Source: Klebsormidium nitens
Taxonomy: Eukaryota > Streptophyta > Klebsormidiophyceae > Klebsormidiales > Klebsormidiaceae
Length of the DNA stretch: 30,683 nucleotides
Reading direction: 5' to 3'
Assembly: GCA_000708835.1 (NCBI GenBank)
Contig: DF237711.1
Location: forward strand, 6,622-37,304
Below the pieces are notes generated by a model. It saw only the letters and a program-made list of their open reading frames with translations. It was not told the DNA's origin and searched no databases. Shown here in pieces: positions 21,902 through 30,683 of the stretch; within the stretch, counting starts at the first letter, position 1, and every line of letters starts with the position of its first letter. Position numbers and translations under genes: made by a program.

Positions 21902-23221
21902 GGTCGCTCCAGCCTTCTCTCAGGGAAGTCAGCATCAAGTACGTCCGTCAGGCGAGCTTGAAAGACCACCAGATTGCAGGTGGCCACTATAATGAGCTCC
22001 ACCACAAGTGAGTTGATAGGTTGATTGCCCAATTGCACCGCCCAATCGACCTGGCCGCCCTCAGGTAATCTTCGATTCCAAGACAAATGCAGTTTCTCTG
22101 CTCACTATATAACTTTAAGTTTGAGCTCACTAAGAACTGGGTTGAAGGATTGAATGCCCAACTGCACCGCTCAATCGAGCTGGCCGCCCGTAGGTAAACT
22201 TCGATACAAAAACAAATGCAGTTCTTCTGCTAAATTCTACCAGCAATAAGGCCCAAGACGGTGGTGTACTTCTGCAGACTTTTGCGGACTTGCATCGATG
22301 GGCTGCAATTGCATTTATCGAACGCTTGCTCACAATCATGCGAGTCAAAGTCCAGCTTGCCTCTTCAGAAGTCTATTAAAAAGTACAGCCCCTTTGTATT
22401 GCAGAAGCCTCCGGAAAAATGGTGGCCAGAAACTGAGAAAGTTCAGCTCATGAAATTGAATTCAAGAACGTCTCGCTCTGGCCCTCACGCTTTGCACTAG
22501 CTTGACTCTTGAGTGGCAATTGTGCACGTCAATTTTCCAACTGTGGTTGTTCACATCGTTCCTTTTCCTTCCGGCGTGCCGGACGGTTTTTAGGTGACGG
22601 GGTTTGAGATTTGCCTGATTGTATTTAAGCGAACGGTACAGCGGCGTACAGCCAAAGCGGGAGACGGCAACAGACGGCAAGGTTTGCCGACTGATCCCAA
22701 AACATGTTAATGAGCCATAGTTTATCACTATGACCCGGAGGCCGCGGCAGCTGCTTCTTCTCTCAATAATTTATTCTTTGGAAATTGAAGTCTGAAAATA
22801 CTTCCAGATAGCATGGGTAGCTGTCAAAGCTATCAAGACGCTTTGGAGAGGCTCTGAAGACGCAGCTTGCATTCTACAATTCGCAGCAAGGATTGTCTGA
22901 CCAAGGAGACTCTAACCCTAGAGGCTTTGTGCATTTGCGGTTCAGCTTCTTGAAAGCAAGCTTGGTGAGGGGCGAGTCGCTTTCAGCTGCCCAGCTTATC
23001 TTCAGATGGTTCCGCTAAAGAAGACGTGCTGGGGCATTCTTTGAGCTCGACAATCATTGCCTAGATTCGTAGCCCAACAAGATCGTTTGTACCACTTCAA
23101 GAATCAAAAGGATTGCGCTGCTTCACGTCACCGGTGCTCACCCTTATATTCACGCCACCAGACATTTCTTGTGCCCTGTGATACCGTCCCTCCAGGCACC
23201 AAAAGTGCCTTCGCTTTTCAG
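21902..23221. promoter_or_regulatory. Shared divergent promoter region of RbBP5 and PP7
   Basis: The start codons of RbBP5 (21901, minus) and PP7 (23222, plus) are 1.3 kb apart with no gene recognised between them. A TTTTCAG directly before the PP7 ATG looks like a 3' splice site, so a 5' untranslated intron is likely there. A 90-bp block is directly repeated at 22013-22231. No clear TATA box for either gene was found. Confidence 0.5.
22013..22231. repeat. Direct repeat, two copies with 129-bp period
   Basis: Copy 1 (about 22013-22102) and copy 2 (about 22139-22231) share TTGAWTGCCCAAYTGCACCG, CAATCGASCTGGCCGCCC, AGGTAA, CTTCGAT and ACAAATGCAGTT in the same order and spacing. They are about 85% identical by eye. 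They lie just upstream of the RbBP5 start. Confidence 0.75.
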
Positions 23222-26200
23222 ATGTTGGAAGGGGACAGTCCTGAGGCTGCCGCCAAAAGCCAAGATGCAGTGGACCCGATAGTGTGGCCATCAGATGGAC
23301 AGGTGTCAGTGGCATGGATCGAGAAGCTGCGAGAAGCATTGGTGCATGCCACCTGGAAGCGGAAACCCGATGAGCTTCCTCAGATCTTCCCCCCGCAGGT
23401 AAGAGATGGCCTAAAACTTTTTCGTCCTGTGGTCATTACCTGCTCATGAAAGGCACCTTCTTTTGCGATTCACCATTTGGCTAGCTAGGTCAGATGATAA
23501 GTGCCCAAAGCAATCTGCTTATTTTGCAAGCCCAACAGCTTCTGCTGGAGAGGACACTTGACTTCCTCAAGTCTCCAACCGACAATTAGAGCCTAGGTTT
23601 GCCCTCTTCTTTCTGCAGACTCCAGCATTCAGCCCCTGAGGGGTTTGGTGGTTCTACGCTTTGCTGATTCAGACCCTTCAATGCTGCGCAGGTCTTTGAG
23701 GCACTCATAGACAGAGCGACCAAGCTGATGCAATCGGAGCAGAATGTGGTGGATGTAAGCCCGAAGAATGGAGAGACGGTGAGCAGCACACCCTCCTCTA
23801 AAACCCTAAATGCTGATAATGCGCCCATTTCAGCTTGGTGCAACCAAACTGCCCCTGAAACGGAGTCGTCAAAAGTGCAGCGAAAATCTTTCTAGAGCAG
23901 ATGGTGTTTACAAACTTTCTGTTCTGACTCTCAAATGCTAACATCCTGCCACAATGAAATCTTGATGAGGGGGGCGCAAAAAGCTGAGCCCGACAAAAGT
24001 AAAACATTTCAGAGCCTTTCTATCGGCACCACACAATTTTATATGCTTTGAGCACCGTAAAACGGTCATTGGTGAATGGGCAGTCCGCTTTGTACCTGTT
24101 GGAGCTAATCAGGTCTCGTCCTTCGCTCACTAACTGCACCTTCAAATTCACTTTTCCACTTAGCTTCGCTTTTCATTTCATAGCTGGGGGCAGAGGTTCC
24201 CAGCTATATTCAAAAGATTCCAAGCTCCTCCTTAATCTCCAGCTATCCCAAATGGTTTCCCACGTGCAGAAATTCAGCAACCCAGAGCTCGGGTATAGGC
24301 AACCCACTTCGTGGTCTTCTGATGTTACTTTCATTGGCGTTTGTAACAAGCACTTTCTATGCAACTGCAAGCAACGAATGTTAACGGTTGCTGACCTCTT
24401 CAGATATATGCAAGCTTAGAGGCCTGCAAAAGTCAGCAGCTCTCAGAAAGGCGGCTAAGAGCGGACAACAGCACTTAGGGCTCACCTTGTCAGTTTCTAC
24501 GGGCAGTCTGTTGGTGTCGTTTTATTGCCGCCGACATATAGATCCAAGAGGAAGACCGTCAACTGTCTCGATGAGGAAACAACAAAGTTCGAATGAGCGA
24601 AGTTAGGTGTGATAGACTGCCCCGATTCGGTCCGCAGGTCACAGTGGTGGGCGATGTGCACGGCCAGTTCCACGACGTCCTCCGCCTTCTTGAGCGGGCA
24701 GGCCAGCCCAGCGAAAAGTCGTTGTTTGTCTTCAACGGAGGTGAGCTCGGCTGCTCATGGAAAGTCAATCAGTGTTCCATTTGACTCGACAACTGAGGCC
24801 AGGGCCCTGATGTTCTGCTACCTACTGGTTTATGAAATACCGTGCTTGTATGGCACCCCCTCTTTCAACCAAGAAGATTTGCGGTAGGCGTTGAGCTGCT
24901 TAGTGTTCGTCGGTGGCCACCATTATCCTTGGAAAGCAGAGAGAGAGACGGAAGGTGGTTGGCGCTCCCAATCGCTCCCCTTGTTGCAAGCGGGTTCTCT
25001 CCTTTCCGAACAAGTCTACTCCCTCCAACTTTAGCTTGTAGCAGGCTTTTACACTCATCTAATAGCTTCCACGATCTTCTGAAACGGACCCAATTTTCAC
25101 GACTCTTTCCACAGATCTCGTAGTCTGTCCAATGCAGATTATGTCGACCGAGGCGCGTGGAGCGTCGAGACCTACGCCCTGCTTCTGGCGTGGAAAGTGT
25201 GCCTTCCGAAGCACGTGATTCTGATACGGGGCAACCACGAGACGAAGTATTGTGCACACGTGTACGGCTTCAAGCAGGAGTTGGAAGCCAAGTATGGAGC
25301 CCACAGCAGTCGGGGGCTGTTCAAAAAGCTGTTGGTGAGGCAACGCGTTTTGAGTAGTTTGTCGGCGTCTTTTATGTGCCTAGAAGCATACATTCGAGGG
25401 AGCCTAAGGTTTATGCTTTAATTAATGCGGTGCTTGCCTTGTCCGTTGGTAGCGCTGCGCGCCTTTCCCAATGCTCACTGCTGATGCTGACGTGACCCGT
25501 GAATCGACCCTTCAACAAATCGCTTCTACTCCAAGTCATTACGACTCGGAGTGACGCTTCTCTCCAGATTGCCCACGTAGCATGTAAGGGAAGGAAATCG
25601 CAGCGTCTCCCCGGATTCAATCCGGATTCATTTAGCATTAAGTGTAAAGGCAGCCAACACTCTGTCGGCCTTGCAAATCGTCATTCCGCTCACGACTTAC
25701 CCGACTTCGCCTTTGCAGCTTCAGAAGTTCACCTTAAAGCTTCTATTTTTGCAGGTTTGCTTTACAGCCCACCCCCTTGCTGCGGTCGTCGGCTTTTCGA
25801 CTTTCATCGCACACGGGGGGCTGTTCCGCGAACTCCCGTCCTGGTACGGCGGCCGGAAGGGGAAGAAGGGCGGAAAGAACCGGAAGGGGGGGAGAGACAA
25901 TCATAAGCGCGCCAAGCACGGGTCGGATGCACCGGAAGGGTTGAAAGTGGGGTCCATTGCGGAGCTTCGGAAAGTCAAGCGGGCGGTCTTGGATCCGCTA
26001 GACGGGTGAGTTGGTGAATGTGGTTGGTGATCGGACAGCTTTGAGGTGCTTTGAAGCAACTGAGGCACAAAGTGCGGGGGAACAAGGGAGCCAGAGTCGC
26101 TGGTTGCGCATGCGCAGATCGTCAGGGCAAGGCTAGTTCCGCGTTTGGGATCCGGGGCAACAGAGAGAAGGAAAAGCAGTGACGTTCAATGTTGTGAAAA

Positions 26201-28722
26201 CGAAAGTAGCCTCTTTTCGTTGGTGGAACTGGTAAGCATACACTCTTCCCAAAGTATTCGTCGGTTTTTTGGCAATCGTGCACATTGCAAGTCAAAACGT
26301 GCAATTGTTTTAGTTGATTGCACGGCCGTTCCTGGATCCTAGGCTTTTAGTTCCACTTGGCTGTGGCTCCTGGTCCGAAGGATTGGGCCTTCAAGAGTGA
26401 CGACGCATCTCGGATGTTCGGTTTTTCCTAAGGTTGGTGACAAATCAGATCGACATATGTCCGCAACGTTCACGCGGTCCATTTATGGTTGTCGGGTCTG
26501 TGTCGACCAAACGGCAAAAGATTCCAAAGCTGAGTTTCTCCGAAATTTCAACAACCTTGCGGCTGGAACCTGCTCTAATGCAAGTTTCTGGAAAAACTGT
26601 TCTGCGATCTCTGCTCGAAGAGTGGAGCCCTCATCTCAGAAATCGCCCGAAGCTCACATCTTTTGAGCTCTTCTTGCAGCCGAAACCCGCTTCCTTCAGA
26701 CGTCCTGTGGTCCGACCCCGGCCTAGACCCGGGCATCGTTACCAACGATTCGAGGGGGATTGGGCTCGTCTTTGGCCCCGACTGCACGCAGGTCAGTTGC
26801 AACCACACACTTTTTGACTTTGGAATTTTTAGAATCTTGGGGCTTTGGCCTCACTTGCAAGTTGTTATCGGCTGCAAGACATAGGGATAAGCACACTGTA
26901 GGAGTTCATCGAGCATACAAAATACAGCAAATGTACCTAAGAGCTTCTAGTACCGAAAATGCAGTCGTAGATTCTGTTCTAGACTTTTAAATGCTGTAGC
27001 ATTTTCGCCGAGAGCGTGCAGCTCAGGAGTCTCTCCGAACGGTCGGAACACGAGGCTGAGGTTCTCAAAATCCTATGAGCGCAACCGGTCATTTGGTCGT
27101 TTGTCAAGCCGTCTAACAAGCTTCTCGAAGTGTCCCGCTTTCTGCATCATTGAGGATAGCAGCGTAAAGGCCAACGCACCACTTCCAGTCGCCCGACGTA
27201 ATGCTAACTCCCATCTCGGAGACGTTTCTCGAGTGCACCGCCTGGAGCAAGTGATTTGCAGCCACAAAGCCGACCGTTCCTAGTTACGGAAGCAACCTTT
27301 TACTGTCAGCTCCCCCCCCACCCCCCCGGCAAATGGGGGAGGGAAATCCTCCTTCAACCAGAGGAACTCCAGTGTCAACGGCCAACATAGCGCTCTCAGT
27401 TGCCCAACTTATTACCGCCTCTCGTCTCACAGACACACCGCCTGAAGCTGGTGATCCGCAGCCACAAAGCCGACCACCTCTAGTCAGCAACTAGTCCTGA
27501 ATGACTTTCACTGTCAGCTCGCTTCCAGATCCAAACCTGTCCAGTGTCAAAGTCAGACACATCACTCTCGGTTGCCCGACTTAACACCGCCTCGTTTCAA
27601 TTACGGTTTTGAAGTCTCACCTTTTGAAGCTGGTGATCCGCAGCCACAAAGCCGACCACCTCCGCTTTGAAACACCTTTTCCCTCTGTCGGCACTCTTTG
27701 TGATCCGAGCAACTGCAGTGTCAACTGCCAACACACCAATCCGTATCCTCCCAATTCAACATCACGTCTCATCTCCGAGACGTTTCTGGAGTCGCCCGCG
27801 CTTGAAGCTGTTCATCCGCAGTCCACAGAAGCCGACCTACCCTCATTCTGTGAGCAACTTTTCACTGTCAGCTCCCATTCAAACCAAACCAAAGCCAGAG
27901 TCAAGAAGCAATTCACAACTCTTAGTCGCCCAACTTAACACCACCTCTCGGGTTTGGTAATTCAAATCTCAAACCCCTCAAACCCTCAGCCCTCTCCACA
28001 GACGTTTCTGGAGTCGCACCGCCTGAAGCTGGTGATCCGAAGCCACGAGGGCCCCGACGCGCGCGAGAAGCGCGAGGGCATGCACGCCATGCTCAGCGGC
28101 TTCTGCGAAGACCACGTGGTGCCTGCGGGGAAGCTGGTAACTCTTTTCAGCGCGCCCGACTATCCCCAGTTTCAAAACGTGGACGACGTGGAGCGATATA
28201 AGAACACGGCGGCGTATGTCGTGCTCAGCGGGCCCGGTTATGATACACCGGAGGTGCACCACTTTGACGCGGCGTTGCCACGACCGGAGGTGAGAACCGG
28301 CGGGTTTAGTTGTTTGACGTGGCTTCTGATGATTTGTGAAGCTGGTAGTGGTTGCGATGTGGTCAAAGCTCGCTGCCTCATCCGACTTCGTCGGGGGCTT
28401 TTTGGTTAGCTTGGGACGTCGATGTCTGTTCTGGGTGATCGGACGGCTTGAGTCTTGAGAACGGGCGGATCCAACGGGGCAGCTTTCACGAGCTCTGTGG
28501 TATTTTTTTTGTGAAGCAGTCACATTGTGAGCGAGAATAGCAGTCCCGGATCTCTGATCCTCGTCCACAGCTGAAGGAACTCGCACCTTCCTACTGCCAC
28601 AGGTCAAAGCGTACTACGACTTCGAAACCGCCTTGGATTCGGACGAAGACTTGGACCTGGGGTCGGAAGCGGATGGAAGCGAAGCCAGCCTCTTCTCGGA
28701 CGGGAGCGATGTAGATAGTTGA
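23222..28722 (+). CDS. PP7: PP7-type serine/threonine protein phosphatase
   Basis: Eight exons: 23222-23398, 23692-23778, 24638-24740, 25138-25334, 25755-26005, 26680-26791, 28002-28289 and 28603-28722. They join in phase to 444 residues, against about 413 for Arabidopsis PP7. Metallophosphatase (PPP) motifs are all present: GDVHG (93-97), GDYVDRG (122-128), RGNHE (153-157), AHGGL (207-211), WSDP (282-285), IRSHEG (321-326) and SAPDY (359-363). The enzyme removes phosphate from Ser/Thr using two metal ions. The N-terminus WPSDGQVSVAWIEKLREAL and the tail YYDFETALDSDEDLDL match plant PP7. Residues 222-242 form a basic insert (RKGKKGGKNRKGG...HKRAK), a likely nuclear signal placed where plant PP7 also carries an insert. 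Land-plant PP7 binds calmodulin and acts in blue-light and heat signalling. The start is the only in-frame ATG of exon 1. Intron 6 (26792-28001) holds broken copies of exon 7. Confidence 0.92.
27150..28000 (+). repeat. Tandem array of broken PP7 exon 7 starts within intron 6
   Basis: Four copies of the intron/exon 7 junction lie at about 27214-27277, 27425-27480, 27613-27662 and 27771-27839, before the real exon at 28002. The shared GATCCGCAGCCAC-type element is spaced about 200, 183, 177 and 221 bp. Each unit also repeats an ACTGTCAGCTC-like block and a CCAGTGTCAA...CAACTTA block. Copies 1 and 4 are frameshifted. Copy 2 reads HRLKLVIRSHKADHL then TAG. Copy 3 stays open but lacks the exon start. 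The four copies agree with each other (CACAAAGCCGACC) against the real exon (CACGAGGGCCCCGAC), so the duplicated unit ends at about that point. Confidence 0.8.
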
Positions 28723-29959
28723 CCTCGAGAACATATACCACGCAATCTTTGCTGTTGTAGGTTTATCAGAGGTAAGGCCCCTTAGGTATACCAAGGATAC
28801 AGAATCGAATAAGGATAGAGAGAGCATAGAAGAGTTTCCAGGTAATTGTCGAGCATTGAAAGGTGTGTCATCGTTAACCAGAGTTTCTTGGGATCGGTAC
28901 AAGCAGCTTCTTTAGGTATGATACGTTGCGCGGGTTGAAGCGGGGTTGCGAAACGTTGGGGCAATTAATGTACGAGGTCTGGATTTCGTGAAGTCTGACA
29001 GCCACTTACATCATTGCGGGCGAACACTTTCTATAACCCCAATTCTGCGTTCTAGCTGCGCCATCACATATGGCTGGCTTAGTACATGAGTGCAATTACA
29101 ATTGCATTCAGATGACTTCACACATGCTGCAGTACCGCGGCATATATCCAGCGCATAATGCAGGACGTACAATTGTACGAATTGGTCAGAATCATCATAA
29201 CGGTCTGAGCGAAGTTTTATGCTGCATCCTGCATACGTCATAATGCGTCCGACTCCCGTTCTGACAGGTTGAAGATTATCACTGTCATATCTGCAGATCA
29301 ATATTGTTGAAGTCGCATTGAACATGTGACTCGATTAAACGCATGCTGGCGCGCGTCCGACCGAGCGCGCAAATGATCGAGAACATCGAGGCTGCATCGT
29401 ATGTCAGGCTGGTTTGTGTCGGGTTCGGTTAGTGTCCGGTTTAGTTAAGGTATTTAACTAGACAGAGGACACTAATTAGAAAATAAGTGCAGCAACACCA
29501 AATAGGGTTAGGACATGACATAAGGGAAGAATGAAGCCTCAAGCTTCATTTTTTCTTCTGTTCATACATGGGCTTGTTAAGGGCGGTTCAGTGGAGACCC
29601 TTGAGAGTTCTAAGTTGGCCTGGAGAAAGTCTCATGTGATGGTGCATTGGTGAAGCTGAAGATGATGTGCACTCCGGTTACATTCATGGCCCTTCTGTGA
29701 TGCGGGGAACGTGGCGCAATTCATTCACAGAAGAAAGAATCAAAGGGCATGTTGAGTGTAGGCTGGAGGGGGTTGTGAGACCGCTCAGCGGGGGCGGGGT
29801 TGCGCTAGTGAGAGCGGGTTAGTGAGGGTCAGCCTAGAGGGCAGCCTGGGGTGCAGCCTGTGAGGCTGGGTAGCAGCACGGAGCTGCGGGTGTGTGATAA
29901 GCGTGGTAACGGCGCCCGCTGTCAGGTCGGGGCAGAGGCATCGGGCCTCTGTCACTGAG
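28723..29959. other. Region downstream of PP7; no gene seen
   Basis: Open frames are short and lack family features. It contains a hairpin followed by a T-run at 29530-29554 and GC-rich, purine-biased DNA from about 29760. Nothing else could be supported. Confidence 0.5.
29530..29554 (+). other. Hairpin followed by a T-run
   Basis: AATGAAGC (29530-29537) and GCTTCATT (29543-29550) form a perfect 8-bp stem with a 5-base loop. T's follow directly. This could be a Pol III-style terminator or a chance hairpin; no upstream RNA gene was identified. Confidence 0.3.
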
Positions 29960-30137
29960 GTGCGCCAGAAAGGCAGGGCGCTCGGTCTTATCTAAGGCTA
30001 GGGGCGCTCTCGCTGATAAGTATCAGAGGGGGCTGCGTGCGTGTAAAGGCCACGGCCTATGTCCTGGCGGCGGGAGACCGTGCCTGCCGGGGCCCAGCAC
30101 TGAGCTCGATCATTCGAGAAGTGCTGGTCGCCACGTA
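29960..30137 (+). repeat. Structured repeat, copy A
   Basis: The copy shares with copy B the blocks CTTATCTAAGGCTAG, CTCGCTGATA, GGCGGGAGACCGTGCCTG and TGAGCTCGAT in the same order. It can fold into a stem CCTGGC/GCCGGG (30063-30068 with 30086-30091) and a stem-loop CAGCACT/AGTGCTG enclosing CTCGA/TCGAG (30095-30126). It may be a structured RNA or part of a transposable element; the family is not recognised. Confidence 0.6.
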
Positions 30138-30221
30138 AGCCTTGTGGAGTTCCCTCTTTGCTTTGACCTGGTGGCATAGCAACTGGCAGCGGTGGTGTGC
30201 AAACCTGGACTTGTTGTCTTC

Positions 30222-30403
30222 TGAGGCGCCTTGGGAAGGCAGGTCACTTGGCCTTATCTAAGGCTAGAGGTGATCTCGCTGATAGGTATTAGGGGGGGCT
30301 CGTGCGCGTAAAGCTCCGGCTAAGTGCCCGGCGGCGGGAGACCGTGCCTGCCGGGCCTCCTTTACTGAGCTCGATTTAATCGAGAGAGTATTGGTCGTGT
30401 AAC
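30222..30403 (+). repeat. Structured repeat, copy B
   Basis: This is a diverged direct repeat of copy A, offset about 260 bp. Its stems are CCCGGC/GCCGGG (30327-30332 with 30350-30355) and TACT/AGTA enclosing CTCGAT/ATCGAG (30363-30390). Compared with copy A, one pair changes from C-G to U-A and another from U-G to C-G, so pairing is kept despite sequence change. Confidence 0.6.
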
Positions 30404-30519
30404 GGCACGACTGCGCACCGACTCCCGGCTGCGCGCTGAACTCGCGGCCGCGCATCGTCCGTTATTATACGCTATCGACTTATTGAATCACTACACGCCA
30501 CGTGTCCAGGTTACTGCTT

Positions 30520-30579
30520 CACCGCGTGACCGTCCGATAAAGACCCACGTGCACCGCGTACGAGGGAACCGTCCGATAA
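30520..30579. repeat. Short direct repeat ACCGTCCGATAA
   Basis: The 12-mer occurs at 30529-30540 and 30568-30579, each preceded by CACCGCGT with different spacing. It lies just after copy B and may belong to the same element. Confidence 0.5.
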
Positions 30580-30683
30580 GCTTTCGAGACTAAGCTTATG
30601 GCCGGCCGAGCACCGAAGCTTCTAGACTAACACTTACCGCCGTGGACTTAGATTCTTATGCGAAGCTTCCAGATGCGAGATCA

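Noticed and set aside
22062-22082. CTTCGATTCC resembling a tRNA T-loop
   Set aside because: It is part of the direct repeat, and the surrounding sequence does not fold as a tRNA.
21898-22086. Minus-strand open frame of 62 codons over the direct repeat
   Set aside because: It overlaps the RbBP5 start in another frame, and part of it is explained by the 129-bp-period repeat.
27150-28000. CRISPR-like spaced repeats
   Set aside because: Units are long, diverged, exon-derived and in a eukaryotic intron; there are no short identical repeats with unique spacers.

Overview
The window looks like nuclear DNA of a plant-lineage eukaryote, most likely a streptophyte green alga (Klebsormidium-like; this is inference). 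It has GC-rich exons, many GT-AG introns of 0.1 to 1.6 kb, one run of N, and plant-type genes: a Dof zinc-finger factor with a cycling-Dof-factor C-terminal motif, and a plant PP7-type phosphatase. No operons, prokaryotic signals, rRNA or tRNA were seen.

Layout. (1) 1-3585, minus strand: a partial multi-exon gene with Cys clusters, a SWIM-type zinc finger and a downstream region resembling the proteins associated with KDZ-type transposases; it runs off the left edge. (2) 5091-8894, plus strand: a four-exon gene for an unrecognised protein of about 195 residues with one membrane segment. (3) 10623-14804, plus strand: a large Dof factor, interrupted by what looks like a false assembly gap at 14062-14223. 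(4) 17067-21901, minus strand: RbBP5, the WD40 subunit of COMPASS/MLL-type H3K4 methyltransferases. A Lys/Gly-rich open exon at 16208-16561 may be a further C-terminal exon. (5) 23222-28722, plus strand: PP7 serine/threonine phosphatase, eight exons. RbBP5 and PP7 diverge from a shared 1.3 kb region. (6) 28723-30683: no gene seen. The right end carries two diverged copies of a stem-loop-rich repeat of about 180 bp.

The exon models of RbBP5 (six exons, 516 residues), PP7 (eight exons, 444 residues), the membrane protein (195 residues) and the gap-corrected Dof gene (682 residues) keep reading phase across every junction. This is the main support for them. The boundaries in the left-edge gene are less certain.

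The most striking signal is shared by two neighbouring genes. In RbBP5 the exon carrying the probable WDR5-binding motif is preceded by four tandem relatives 150-200 bp apart. One is a clean 63-nt phase 0-0 exon with splice sites; the other three are decayed. In PP7 the intron before exon 7 holds four tandem, broken copies of the 5' end of exon 7, spaced about 180-200 bp. Both look like minisatellite-style duplication of intron-exon junctions, leaving pseudo-exons and at least one possible cassette exon.

These genes are not an operon and need not act together. RbBP5 (chromatin), the Dof factor (possibly photoperiod or circadian output) and PP7 (light and stress signalling in land plants) are all regulatory proteins.
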